A DNA stretch of 64,000 nt from Metabacillus sediminilitoris (GTDB lineage: Bacteria; Bacillota; Bacilli; Bacillales; Bacillaceae): assembly GCF_009720625.1 (NCBI RefSeq), contig NZ_CP046266.1, forward strand, positions 5,538,543-5,602,542. Direction: 5' to 3'. A program made the translations under genes and the position numbers. The notes below the pieces were generated by a model that searched no databases, was not told where the DNA came from, and worked only from the letters and a program-made list of their open reading frames with translations. This document shows positions 8,468 to 18,800 of this stretch, piece after piece. Position 1 is the first letter of the stretch; the number at the start of each line of letters is the position of its first letter.

Positions 8468-9997
8468 ATGATACTAGAAGCAGATATCAAAGCACAATTA
8501 GCCCAATATCTTGAACTGATGGAAGGTGATGTGCTTCTAAAAGTTAGCGCAGGATCCGATGATGTTTCTCGCGACATGCTGGCTCTAGTAGATGAACTAG
8601 CCACTATGTCTTCGAAAATTAAAGTTGAGAACACAGAATTACCAAAAACGCCCAGCTTTAGTGTGAATCGTATCGGCGAAGACACTGGGGTAACTTTTGC
8701 TGGTATCCCTCTTGGACATGAATTTACTTCATTAGTGCTGGCTTTACTGCAAGTGAGCGGAAGAGCTCCAAAGGTTGATCAGAAAGCCATTGATCAAATT
8801 AAAGGTATAAAAGGTGAATATCACTTTGAATCTTACATTAGCCTTAGCTGTCACAACTGCCCAGATGTTGTACAAGCACTGAACCTAATGAGTATTCTTA
8901 ACCCTGGCATTTCTCATACGATGATTGATGGTGCAGCGTTTAAGGATGAGGTTGAAAGCAAGGGCATCATGGCCGTACCAACGGTGTTCCTAAATGGAGA
9001 ATCATTCGGCAGCGGTCGTATGACACTTGAAGAAATCCTTGCTAAGGTCGGTACTGCTCCAGATGCATCAGAGTTTGCTGGCAAGGAACCATTTGATGTG
9101 CTTGTTGTTGGCGGCGGACCAGCCGGTGCTAGTGCGGCAGTCTATGCAGCACGCAAAGGCATTCGTACAGGCATTGTTGCTGAACGCTTTGGCGGTCAGA
9201 TTATGGACACGATGGGTATTGAGAACTTTATCAGTGTGAAATATACAGAAGGTCCTAAGCTCGCAGCAAGTCTTGAAGAACATGTGAAAGAGTACGACAT
9301 TGATGTCATGAATTTACAACGTGCCAAACGTCTAGAAAAGAATGACCTCATCGAACTTGAACTTGAAAATGGTGCGGTTCTAAAGAGTAAAACCGTCATC
9401 CTTTCAACTGGTGCTCGTTGGCGCAATGTTGGTGTACCAGGCGAAGCAGAGTTCAAGAACAAAGGTGTAGCATACTGTCCTCATTGTGACGGTCCTTTAT
9501 TTGCCGGAAAACACGTAGCCGTAATTGGCGGCGGTAATTCAGGTATTGAGGCGGCAATTGATCTCGCAGGTATTGTGAAGCATGTAACCGTTCTTGAATT
9601 TATGCCTGAGTTGAAAGCTGATGTTGTCCTTCAAGAGCGTCTTTACAGTCTTCCTAACGTAACTGTTCTGAAGAACGTTCAAACAAAGGAAATTACCGGA
9701 ACTGATAAAGTCAACGGTATTTCTTACATTGACCGCGAGACGGAAGAAGTTCACCACATTGAATTACAAGGTGTCTTCGTTCAGATTGGCCTTGTCCCTA
9801 ATACCGATTGGTTAGGTGAAACGGTTGAACGTACCCGTGTAGGTGAAATCGTAGTTGATAAGCATGGTGCAACAAATATCCCTGGCGTATTTGCTGCAGG
9901 CGACTGTACAGATAGCGCTTATAAGCAAATCATCATTTCAATGGGATCAGGTGCAACTGCAGCATTAGGCGCATTCGATTATCTGATCAGAAATTAA
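8468..9997 (+). CDS. ahpF: Alkyl hydroperoxide reductase subunit F (NADH:AhpC oxidoreductase)
   Basis: AhpF transfers electrons from NADH through FAD and two disulfides to AhpC. The 509-residue protein has the N-terminal tandem thioredoxin-fold domain with the CxxC in SCHNCPDV near residue 130, an FAD-binding motif [11 protein letters not shown] near residue 213, the second CxxC in YCPHCDGP near residue 337, and an NADH-binding [10 protein letters not shown] near residue 355. It is the second gene of the ahpCF operon. The two-hairpin repeat begins exactly at its stop codon. Confidence 0.97.
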   Translation: MILEADIKAQLAQYLELMEGDVLLKVSAGSDDVSRDMLALVDELATMSSKIKVENTELPKTPSFSVNRIGEDTGVTFAGIPLGHEFTSLVLALLQVSGRAPKVDQKAIDQIKGIKGEYHFESYISLSCHNCPDVVQALNLMSILNPGISHTMIDGAAFKDEVESKGIMAVPTVFLNGESFGSGRMTLEEILAKVGTAPDASEFAGKEPFDVLVVGGGPAGASAAVYAARKGIRTGIVAERFGGQIMDTMGIENFISVKYTEGPKLAASLEEHVKEYDIDVMNLQRAKRLEKNDLIELELENGAVLKSKTVILSTGARWRNVGVPGEAEFKNKGVAYCPHCDGPLFAGKHVAVIGGGNSGIEAAIDLAGIVKHVTVLEFMPELKADVVLQERLYSLPNVTVLKNVQTKEITGTDKVNGISYIDRETEEVHHIELQGVFVQIGLVPNTDWLGETVERTRVGEIVVDKHGATNIPGVFAAGDCTDSAYKQIIISMGSGATAALGAFDYLIRN

Positions 9998-10210
9998 TAA
10001 AGTGAGACTTCCATCAGTAGGGTTTTCATGATCCCCCACTGATGGTTAGCGAAACTTATCACGCATAAAACGCCACGTCCTTATGTCTTGCCTGATCTTT
10101 GAACATCCTGTCCTTCGTCGGATCTTTACGAGCAGTTATCTCCTACTTCTCTTCTTTGTTTCTCTCAAATCTTGAAGTGGAGTCTTACTGCCCGTTAAGA
10201 ATGGGATAAA
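9997..10210 (+). repeat. Two-hairpin intergenic repeat, copy 1 (long form)
   Basis: This 214-bp copy begins ATAAAGTGAGACTTCCATCA and ends GTTAAGAATGGGATAAA. It matches copy 2 at 10589-10745 except for about 57 extra bases in the middle. Hairpin 1 pairs CCATCAGT with ACTGATGG around a G-rich/C-rich stem; hairpin 2 pairs GCAGT and CTCC near 10130 with GGAG and ACTGC near 10180. Both copies are flanked by ATAAA. The dual hairpin and dispersal suggest a small non-autonomous mobile element or MITE. Confidence 0.7.
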
Positions 10211-10214
10211 ATTT

Positions 10215-10264
10215 AAGAAAGTCGCTTTTCTATCTTACTGATTGAAAGCGACTTTCTTTTTTCT
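10215..10264 (+). terminator. ahpCF terminator
   Basis: A 14-bp perfect stem (AAGAAAGTCGCTTT and its complement) is followed by a T-rich tract. It lies just behind repeat copy 1, so ahpCF transcripts probably read through the repeat and stop here. Confidence 0.8.
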
Positions 10265-10396
10265 TCCTTATGAAAGAATCATCGTGATATACACAAAAGC
10301 AAAGGAACATAACCTTGGAAAAGAACGATCACTCAGCAATATCTTACATTGACTAATTTTTATATTACCCTATAAAATCTATGTTTCCTTTATAAA

Positions 10397-11000
10397 TTAA
10401 TCCTCTTTATATTTTTCTTTCACCATATTGGAACCAATTGCTCCACCTATCATTAAAATTAAAGACCCAAAGTTCCAAAAAATAACCCGCCATATAAAGG
10501 GAAATCGAATGTAGTAAATTTATTTAGAAGTAGGATACCTATTTTTAGGATCAATAGAGCTACGCCTATTAAAATTAAAACATCAAAAATAAAGTGAGAC
10601 TTCCATCAGTGGGGGTTTTTTTCATCCCCCACTGATGGTTAGCGAAACTTATCGGATCTTTACGGGCAGTTATCTCCCACTTATCTTCTTTGTTTCTCTT
10701 GAATCTTGAAGTGGGAGTCCTACTGCCCGTTAAGAATGGGATAAATTTTAGTTTTGGATGTGCCAATTGTTTACCACCATTAATCACCTTCACTTTCAAC
10801 TCCTCATCACTCCTTAACAATTCTTCAATTGTTAGCTCAAAAAGGTCACTTAGTTTAATAATGATTTCTATACTCGGATAATTTTAACCGTTCTCCCACT
10901 TAGAAACTGACTGTCTACTAACAAAGAGCTTTTCTGCTAATTCTTCTTGAGACCACCCTTCATCCTTTCTCTCCTTTTTTAATTTGTTTGCAAATATCAT
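10397..11000 (-). pseudogene. XRE-family membrane regulator, disrupted by repeat and stop codon
   Basis: Reading from the ATG at 11000 gives a Cro/CI helix-turn-helix: LKKERKDEGWSQEELAEKL, then FVSRQSVSKWENG, an in-frame TAA where the family has Gln (NGQNYPSIE), then NYPSIEIIIKLSDLFEL and TIEELLRSDEELKVKV. After KQLAHPKLKF the coding sequence is interrupted by the repeat at 10589-10745. Beyond it the gene resumes with a membrane segment (FDVLILIGVALLILKIGILL), then has one more frameshift before MIGGAIGSNMVKEKYKED. So three lesions inactivate a gene for a DNA-binding protein with a membrane tail. Confidence 0.8.
10589..10745 (-). repeat. Two-hairpin repeat, copy 2 (short form), inserted in the XRE gene
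   Basis: The 157-bp copy has the same ends as copy 1. Hairpin 1 pairs CCATCAGTGGGGG with CCCCCACTGATGG; hairpin 2 pairs GGGCAGT and CTCCCACTT with AAGTGGGAG and ACTGCCC. It splits the XRE coding sequence between KLKF and FDVL, and ATAAA is present at both ends, which may be a target duplication. This shows that the element has moved. Its strand is arbitrary. Confidence 0.8.
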
Positions 11001-11349
11001 CTCATCAGACACCTTTCTGTAATCTATCATCCGTTATTGTTAAACCCCTATATAAAAAGTAAAGATAACTGTAGTTGTAATACACCGCAACCTAAGGTTC
11101 CCCTTGTCAAAAACCCTCGTTTAATCAGCATTTTAGGGCCATAAATTTTGTATAAAACAGAACTTCATACAAGTGTTTCATAATAGTATGGTTTATACAA
11201 TTTCATCTAAAAAATAATGTTTTTTCTAAAATAGGACACCTTATTAATAAAAATAGAACTGCAGCATTAAACTTATCATCTATCATTCTGGAGTTATTCC
11301 TTGAAAAATAAGCAACGTCTTTACATATGTGTTGAAGGGAGATTTGTCA
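11001..11349. other. Intergenic region, nothing recognised
   Basis: About 350 bases upstream of the 223-residue protein gene. I see no RNA gene, repeat or operator in it. The promoter of the downstream gene should be here but no convincing -35/-10 pair stands out. Confidence 0.4.
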
Positions 11350-12021
11350 GTGAAACTGTATCAAGTAAGAAAAGGACAATTTGTCTATTATAACAATGAG
11401 TTACATAAGATATATGGCGTAAAACCGATGTATAAACAATCTGTCCATCTTATAAGGCTTAGGGATTTAACACAGCATTTAACCAAAGCGGTCAGCGTGG
11501 AAAGGTACAAACCAAAGGATCTTGATAGCTTTGTTTTTAACCATAAGGTATATACGCTTAGAAATGATCGAAAAGCTGAAGCAGGAGATTATATATTAAT
11601 TAACAATCCCATGCCTGATTCCCTTGATACATATTCCTTAAATGAAATTGATCTAATTGAAACGGCTGATAACAAAGGTGTCATCACAAGTAATTCTCAC
11701 GGGATCAAGCATAATGAGTATTTATTAATGGTGCCTGGGCGTGCTAACGGCAGCACCCCTATCGATTATCAGGACATTGAAAAGGTTGATGAAGAGAGCT
11801 TGAAGGACTTGGATCCCCAAAATTTAGATCTACGTGCCAACGAAGTGCTGCCGTCATTAGGAGACGTCTATAAAAAGAAGGACAATCATGCATTTTTTGA
11901 AGCAATGGTGGTAGCAATTAAAGACCAAACTGTTTACCTTGGAGGCGGTATCGAGATAACAGCGGATGAGTTGATGATCAATGATAAGTGGGAGTTTCAA
12001 TATAACCTCCTTGATAAATAA
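11350..12021 (+). CDS. Hypothetical protein upstream of betaine transporter
   Basis: The 223-residue protein starts with GTG at 11350, nine bases after AAGGGAG; an upstream GTG at 11329 would overlap that site. It begins KLYQVRKGQFVYYNNELHKI and appears soluble and beta-rich, with no signal peptide or membrane segment. I do not recognise a domain. Repeated short beta patterns (GQFVYYNNELHKIYGV and GDYILINN) suggest small barrel folds. It lies 77 bases upstream of the BCCT transporter in the same direction, so a joint role in osmotic stress is possible but not shown. Confidence 0.7.
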   Translation: MKLYQVRKGQFVYYNNELHKIYGVKPMYKQSVHLIRLRDLTQHLTKAVSVERYKPKDLDSFVFNHKVYTLRNDRKAEAGDYILINNPMPDSLDTYSLNEIDLIETADNKGVITSNSHGIKHNEYLLMVPGRANGSTPIDYQDIEKVDEESLKDLDPQNLDLRANEVLPSLGDVYKKKDNHAFFEAMVVAIKDQTVYLGGGIEITADELMINDKWEFQYNLLDK

Positions 12022-12098
12022 TTTTTCTCTTGGGAGTTAACTTTTTGGACACATGAGAGCCTATTTTCACTTAAACTAAGCCTTACTAGGAGGTTTCT

Positions 12099-13631
12099 AT
12101 GGACAGTAAGAAAAATATGGGAAACAGTGTTTTTATCATATCATTATTACTTACTCTCATTTTTATTGTATGGGGAGTCTTTTTTACAGATAATCTCGCC
12201 AAAGTCACCAACACCATTTATAATGGTTCGATTGATTACCTTGGGTGGGTTTATCTTGGTGTCACCCTCTTCTTTGTCATCTTCTCCATTTATTTACTGT
12301 TCTCTAAATATGGTGATATTCGGCTAGGGAGGAAAACAGACAAGCCTGATTTTAACACCGCATCCTGGCTCGCCATGTTGTTTGGTGCTGGTATGGGAAT
12401 CGGTATTGTTTACTGGAGTGTCGCTGAACCGGTTACCCACTACACCACCCCACCTTATGGGGAACCATTTACGGTGGAGGCAGCCAATACAGCTATGAAA
12501 TATACATTTTTCCATTGGGGCCTCGACCCTTGGGCGATTTACACAGTTATTGGTTTAGCCCTTGCCTTTTTCCAATATAACAAAAGACTGCCTGCAGCCA
12601 TCAGTTCGGCATTCTATCCGATACTTGGCGATAGAATATACGGACCGATCGGAAAAACCATTGATGTATTATCAATCTTCGCAACTGTCTTTGGAATCGC
12701 AACATCTTTAGGCCTTGGCGCCATGCAGGTCACGGCCGGAATGCATGAAATCTTCGGAATTCCCAATGTGTTATTCGTCCAGTTGATTGTTATTGCTGTT
12801 GCAACAGTCCTTTTTATCATCTCAATCAATACAGGTTTAGAGAAAGGAATCCAATACTTATCAAATGCAGCCATGATTTTATCTTTTGCAATCATGCTAA
12901 TGATTTTGATTGTCGGACCAACCTTGACGATTATTAAGGTTCTTTTTAATACAACCGGGCTCTATATCAGTGATTTTATTCATATGAGTTTACGGTTAAC
13001 ACCATTCGGCAAAGGAGAATGGATTGCATCATGGACCTTATTTTATTGGGCATGGTGGATTGCATGGGCACCTTTTGTCGGTATGTTTATTGCCCGGGTT
13101 TCAAGAGGAAGAACAGTAAAGGAGTTTGTTATTGGAGTGTTAATTGTTCCTACTCTCGGAACATGTTTATGGATGTCCATATTTGGCGGTTCCGCGCTTG
13201 AAATTGTGCAAAACACTGGCAGCCGTGATTTGGCCATGTATATTACCAAAAACGTTTCATTATCTATCTTTACCTTCTTTGATTATCTTCCATTAAGTTC
13301 TCTGCTGAGTATTTTGGGGTTTGCTGTCGTAACTATTTATTATATAACTGTTGCCGATACAGCCACCTTCGTATTGGGAATGCTAAGTGAAGGCGGAACA
13401 TTAAATCCTTCAAATAAAATTAAAATGACATGGGGAATCATTCAATCTGCTTTAGCTGCTGTCTTGCTTTTAGCCGGTGGTCTGAACGTTTTGCAAACAG
13501 CATCCATCGCAGCCGCTCTTCCCTTTGCCATTATTATGATCGTCATGAGCTTCTCATTATTAAAAGGTTTAAAAAGTGAAGTCGAAGTACACAGGAGTAA
13601 TAAAAGAAATATGCACCATTCTAAAAGTTAA
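12099..13631 (+). CDS. BCCT-family glycine betaine transporter, OpuD-like
   Basis: This sodium-coupled transporter family imports glycine betaine or related compatible solutes under osmotic stress. The protein has 510 residues and 12 membrane segments, like Bacillus OpuD (512). Conserved family features are GMGIGIVYWSVAEPVTHY, the substrate-site tryptophan-rich stretch WTLFYWAWWIAWAPFVGMFI and the following RVSRGRTVKEFV. The C-terminal tail is short and basic. The ribosome site AGGAGG precedes the ATG. The exact substrate cannot be settled by sequence alone. Confidence 0.9.
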   Translation: MDSKKNMGNSVFIISLLLTLIFIVWGVFFTDNLAKVTNTIYNGSIDYLGWVYLGVTLFFVIFSIYLLFSKYGDIRLGRKTDKPDFNTASWLAMLFGAGMGIGIVYWSVAEPVTHYTTPPYGEPFTVEAANTAMKYTFFHWGLDPWAIYTVIGLALAFFQYNKRLPAAISSAFYPILGDRIYGPIGKTIDVLSIFATVFGIATSLGLGAMQVTAGMHEIFGIPNVLFVQLIVIAVATVLFIISINTGLEKGIQYLSNAAMILSFAIMLMILIVGPTLTIIKVLFNTTGLYISDFIHMSLRLTPFGKGEWIASWTLFYWAWWIAWAPFVGMFIARVSRGRTVKEFVIGVLIVPTLGTCLWMSIFGGSALEIVQNTGSRDLAMYITKNVSLSIFTFFDYLPLSSLLSILGFAVVTIYYITVADTATFVLGMLSEGGTLNPSNKIKMTWGIIQSALAAVLLLAGGLNVLQTASIAAALPFAIIMIVMSFSLLKGLKSEVEVHRSNKRNMHHSKS

Positions 13632-13641
13632 TAAAATGTGG

Positions 13642-13676
13642 AAATCTCCCTGAGTCTGTTCAGGGAGATTTTTTTG
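13642..13676 (+). terminator. Terminator of BCCT transporter gene
   Basis: A 12-bp perfect stem (AAATCTCCCTGA and its complement) with a six-base loop is followed by seven T residues. Confidence 0.9.
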
Positions 13677-13749
13677 TTTGAATGAATGGTTGCTTTTAAA
13701 GCTGAGGCTACTTTAAATTGCCTGCTTAATTTAATATGAAAAAGCCTCT

Positions 13750-13790
13750 AATTTTTGGTACGGTTCACCTTGATGTGTCTAATTAAGGTT
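13750..13790 (-). repeat. rlmH-type attachment site E (distal end of cassette array)
   Basis: Read in the rlmH direction, the site has AACCTTAATTA, ten bases, then GGTGAACCGTACCAAAA. It matches the end of rlmH (GAACCTTATCATAA) with several changes, and the AACCTnATTTA-like element lies at exactly the same distance as in sites B and D. It marks the far end of cassette V and of the array as far as I can trace it. Confidence 0.6.
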
Positions 13791-14231
13791 TGTAAGATAT
13801 ATTATCTCTGAATAGACACGCACTTGATTACGTCCTTCTCGTTTTGCAGAGTATAAAGCTTGATCTGCTTTATTTAAAAGCTGATAAAGGGTTTCCTCTG
13901 TCGCTTTCGTTGCCTCAGCCACTCCACTGCTTAAAGTAACAGAAATAACTCCCTCTGTCGTAATGAGAGGCCGCGCTTCAACATGTCTGCGCAGCTGATT
14001 AGCTAACTCTTCACCTTCTAAACCTGTCCTTCCCTTCAATGCAAGGACAAACTCCTCCCCACCATATCGTGTAAATAGCATGCCTTCCTTCAACTGAGTT
14101 TGGCAAACCTTTATTACATGCATTAGCAATTGATCACCATTATGATGGCCATAGGTATCATTCACTTTTTTAAAAAATTCAATATCAACCAAAATGACTG
14201 TAAATGGTATTGCATCATTTTTGCTGCAGCA
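13779..14231 (-). pseudogene. GGDEF (diguanylate cyclase) domain fragment
   Basis: The frame encodes a nearly complete GGDEF domain: DAIPFTVILVDIEFFKKVND, then TYGHHNGDQLL, and the active-site RYGGEEFVLAL, ending NKADQALYSAKREGRNQV. There is no start codon with a ribosome site and nothing recognisable upstream of residue SKNDAIPF, so the sensory and N-terminal part is lost. The stop codon lies inside the terminal element of attachment site E. It is probably the truncated end of a gene at the cassette boundary. Confidence 0.7.
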
Positions 14232-14377
14232 AACTCTTGCTCACATTTTTATGTTTTTATGTTTATCCTACGTCATCTTTAGATCATTTTCATCATTCTC
14301 ATAGCAAACGGAAACTCATTTAGATATAAAAGCCACCAATACAGGAGAGTTTCGTTTAATAAAATAAGGCGTATCTA

Positions 14378-15358
14378 TTATCTCTTAACTAATTCACCCA
14401 TGACCCAGTTGGTTCTCGCACCGTTCACTCCATTACTTGGGCACTGGCCGTAATTTCCAGTTAATTCAGCCATAATCGTTTCTGCAAGGGGTTGATGGAC
14501 GTGCTGAGGTCGTTCAAAACTCCATTGCTCTTTTCCACTAGTTGTCGTCAAAACAATGGGCTCATCTCCAAAAGTGGAAAAGGTAATTTTACCTTTACTG
14601 CCGACGATTTCATTCACATCCACATTTTCAAAAGCAGAAAAACACCACTTCCCTACGCCATGGATTCCAGATTCAAATCGATATGTACCTGTCACAATAT
14701 CTTCCGCACGATAATAGCCTGCTTGATTTGAAGCAAAACCTTGAGCTTCCTTAATAGGTCCCAGCAAAAAATCTAATATATCGAGCGTATGACTGGCTAA
14801 ATCAAAAAACAGTCCCCCTCCGGACACTTCAGGTTGTAGCCTCCACGGGAGACTTTTTGAATCCTTCACGTCTTCCGAAGCTTTTTGGTACTGTGTTGTT
14901 GATACGAAACGCACGTCACCGATCACTTTACTTTCCAACAAATCTTTTATTTTAACAAATCTAGGCTGTGCCCTTCGGTAGTAAGCAACATATAAAGGAA
15001 CGCGAGCTTCTTTGCAAGCAGCGATCATTTCATTGCATTCCACAAAATTAAGTGCCATTGGCTTTTCTACATAAACAGGTTTTCCTGCCTTGGCAACTTT
15101 AATAGTATATTCCTTATGTGAACCCGGCGGTGTCGCAATATAGACAGCATCAACATCTGGATCGTTAATAAGTGCGTCAGCATCATCATACCATTTTGGA
15201 ACATTATGTCTTTTTGCATAGTCTTTCGCAAGTTCACCGGTTCTCCGCATTACGGCAACCAACTCTGAATTTTCAACTTTTTGGAATGCTGGACCACTTT
15301 TCACTTCTGTTACATCACCGCACCCAATAATACCCCAACGAACTTTTTCAAATTTCAT
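14378..15358 (-). CDS. Gfo/Idh/MocA-family NAD(P)-dependent oxidoreductase
   Basis: The family oxidises or reduces sugars, inositols and related polyols. The N-terminal Rossmann motif is WGIIGCGDVTEVKSGPAF; the family catalytic-lysine motif is VYVEKPMALN near residue 95. The C-terminal half has the GGGLFFDLASHTLDIL segment typical of the substrate domain. At 326 residues it has normal length. It sits alone inside cassette V with no sugar operon nearby, so the substrate is unknown. Confidence 0.88.
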   Translation of the reverse strand: MKFEKVRWGIIGCGDVTEVKSGPAFQKVENSELVAVMRRTGELAKDYAKRHNVPKWYDDADALINDPDVDAVYIATPPGSHKEYTIKVAKAGKPVYVEKPMALNFVECNEMIAACKEARVPLYVAYYRRAQPRFVKIKDLLESKVIGDVRFVSTTQYQKASEDVKDSKSLPWRLQPEVSGGGLFFDLASHTLDILDFLLGPIKEAQGFASNQAGYYRAEDIVTGTYRFESGIHGVGKWCFSAFENVDVNEIVGSKGKITFSTFGDEPIVLTTTSGKEQWSFERPQHVHQPLAETIMAELTGNYGQCPSNGVNGARTNWVMGELVKR

Positions 15359-15846
15359 GAAAATCGTTCTCCTCCTCTTGTCTCAACTTATTTTTTTCTT
15401 GTTCTCTACTGTAGCATTATGTGTCTTGCTCTTACTATAAAACTTCTCTATTAGATGTGTCCATCCTATAGAGAATGTTACAGTATGACTCTTTTCTTGG
15501 TTCGGAGGTGAACTAATTGATATTTATAGTTTTTAGTGACTAGAAACTTAAAAACCATTTCTATTCAAATACTCATATATAATTCAACTTTTACTCTCTA
15601 GTACCTAAATAAATTTTCATCGAGCGGTAAATGTTTTTCAGCCTACCCCCAAAATCTCAGAATAACGATCTAAGATTTTGTTGATAGTCATTTTTTGTCG
15701 AAAGAATTTGCCTTTGTCCGCTGGAAATGACACATTTAGGATAACTTCTAGTTAACAATACTGTGAATTTATTTATTGTATAAAATTAATTTATTAAAAA
15801 TATTGTTATACATTTTTCGACACTACACCTATGGGGAGGAATCTAT
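15359..15846. other. Upstream region of the polysaccharide enzyme gene
   Basis: This 490-base AT-rich divergent spacer holds promoters for the oxidoreductase (left) and the large glycan enzyme (right). I see no repeat or RNA gene. The spacing is unusually long, which may mean regulated expression. Confidence 0.4.
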
Positions 15847-18800
15847 GTGAATCGAGTTTTTAGGTGGATTGTCAGATCCTTGTTTGCACCTGTCACTGGA
15901 AATGCAGGAGCAGTTGCGAGTACACTTGGTTTTTTTCTGGCCTTTTTACCCTTAGATAGTTTAAGAATTCCATTATTGCTTGCTTTTTCACTTTTGTTTC
16001 GTCTTAATATTATCGCCTTATTCCTTGGAACGTTGATTACGATTTTTATCCCTAATATTCGTGATTTACCCCTTCTGGATTTACTTGTATTGGAAGATTA
16101 CTGGCTATTTTCTGCCCTTAAGACTAAAATACAATCTTCACAAATCCTTGCATCAGGTGCCTTCGGAGGCCTAATTGGTCTAGTCTGTTATTTTTTCTTC
16201 CACTGGTTTTACAATTTAGGGCTGAAAAAAAAGGAACGAAGTCAAGAACATGTTTTTCTTGATCCTGCAAAAAGACGCTGGTCAATTATTAAACGAATGA
16301 GTGCAGGCTTTACTATTTTTATTGTTTTAGTATCGACTATTTTTATTGAAAGCCTTAATACTAATCCAGTATTTCCTGAGCTGCAATTGAATAAAAGTAC
16401 AGGAAAGAGCGGGATTGAGCCGATTCATACAAGTTTCAGTGAAGAAGAGATTGCTTCACAGGTTCAAAAGACAAATCTTTCCCCTCTTATTCAAAAAAAT
16501 ATGGGTTTATTGAACAAAAAACAAATGGAGACCAAACAAGAAGTTTATGGTTTTTACGTCAATTGGGATGAAAACAGCAAAACTTCTTTCAAAAAAAATA
16601 TAGATTCTATTACAACATTAGTGCCGGAATGGTTGCAGCTTACTCCTAACCTTACTCTTAAAGCCAGCACTGATCGCTCAATTGTTGCAGACGCAAAAGC
16701 GCATGATATAAAGATTCTTCCATTAGTTAATAATTTTATTAACAATAAATGGGATGGCGATATCCTGCATCGGTTATTTACTACCCCCGGCGCTGAAGAC
16801 CGTTTTATTAAAAATATGCTGGCTTATGTGAGAACCAATGACTTTGACGGGATTAATATAGATTTTGAAGATATCAATCCAAATGACAGAGATCATTTCA
16901 CCCGATTCATGGATAAAGTTTATAAAGCCTTTCATCAACATGAGCTTATGGTCACAGTGGATGTCCCGCCGAATAACAATAGTTTTGACTATGCCGCTTT
17001 AGCAAATAGCACAGACCGCATGATTGTCATGCTATATGACCAGCACCACTCCATGAGTAACCCTGGACCTGTAGCTCCAAATGATTGGGTAAAAGAGAGT
17101 TTAAACGAACTCAATATTCCTTCCGAAAAATTGATTGTGAGTTTAGGAAGCTACGGTTACGACTGGGAAGAAAACTCCAGCAAGCCCGCAGTTGACATGA
17201 CGTTTCGGGATATCTTGGAATTGGGCAGTGGAACCAATCTCAAAATCCATTGGAATAAGGAAACAGGAAACCCTTATTTACGATATAGAAAAAATGGAAA
17301 AAACCATATTGTTTGGTTTTTAGATGCTGCTACATTTTATAATCAAATGAAGTTGGCTATAGATAGCGACTCAAGAGGAATAGCGCTTTGGCGTCTCGGT
17401 TCTGAAGATCCTTCTATCTGGAATTACATTAACAAACCAGAGGATATCCTTAATCCATCCAATGCCCTTAAAACCGTGGCAAGTCCTGAATCTGGCCGCT
17501 ATACAGGTGCCGGGGAGATTTTAAAAGTTACTGCATCCGAAAAAGGCAAAAGAACGATTCAATTGGATTCAAATGGGATGGTACAAACTGAAACCTATAT
17601 TAAATTACCGAAGCCTTTTGAGATGACCCGGTATGGCAAATCTCAAAAGAAGGAAGTCGTCCTTTCCTTTGATGACGGTCCGGATCCAACCTATACACCA
17701 CAAATATTGGACATTTTGGAAAAGAATCATATTAAAGGAACCTTCTTTATTGTTGGAGAGAATGCTTTGATGCATCAAGAGATAGTTAAAAGGATACATC
17801 AGGAAGGCCATGAAATTGGCAGCCATACATTTACTCATCCTGATATTTCGTCCATCACGCCATCTCGTTTGAGAATGGAACTAAATGCAAATCAGCGTCT
17901 ATTTCAAGAAATAACAGGCTATACGATGACCCTTTTCCGCCCGCCTTATGTATCGGATACGGAACTGGGCAAAAAGAGCGAACAGGTGCCTATATTGCAA
18001 GCACAGGAAATGGGTTATACCCTGGTTGATAAATCGATTGACTCTGGCGATTGGCAAAAACGTTCCAGCACTGAAATTGTGAATCAGGTACTGGAGCAGC
18101 TGCCAGAAGGAAATGTGATTTTACTGCACGATGCTGGCGGTGACCGCTCCAACACTGTAAAGGCCTTGCCTATTATTATTAAAGAACTTAAAAAGCGGGG
18201 CTACACCTTTACCACCACTGCTGATCTAATTGGAAAAAGTGATAGTCAAATTATGCCCCCTGCTGTTCAGGACAGCCCTTATTCGGTCTATAACAAGGCT
18301 GTATTCAAGGTCATACAAGGCTGGCACTCAGGACTAAGCTTCCTGTTCTACTCAGCTATCCTTTTAGGAATCTTGCGACTGATTATCTTCATTTTCCTTT
18401 CTAGAAGACAGGTAAAAAGATATAAAGAGATCCAAGTCGACCCTAGCTTTACACCTTTTGTCAGTGTCGTTATTGCTGCCTATAACGAGGAAAAAGTAAT
18501 TTGTAAAACAGTTAATTCAATTTTATCCAGTGATTATCCAGCTTTTGAGATACTGATTATCGACGATGGATCAAAGGATGATACTGCTGTTATTATTCAA
18601 AAAATCTATGCAAACCATCCACTCGTCAGATTAATTAAAAAAGACAATGGTGGAAAATCTTCCGCTGTTAATCTTGGTTTTAAAGAAGCAAGAGGGGAAA
18701 TCGTGGTTGCTCTTGACGCGGATACACTCATCGCTGAAGATGCCATCTCATTGCTTGTTAACCATTTTAAAAATAAAAGTGTTGCAGCTGTTTCAGGTAA

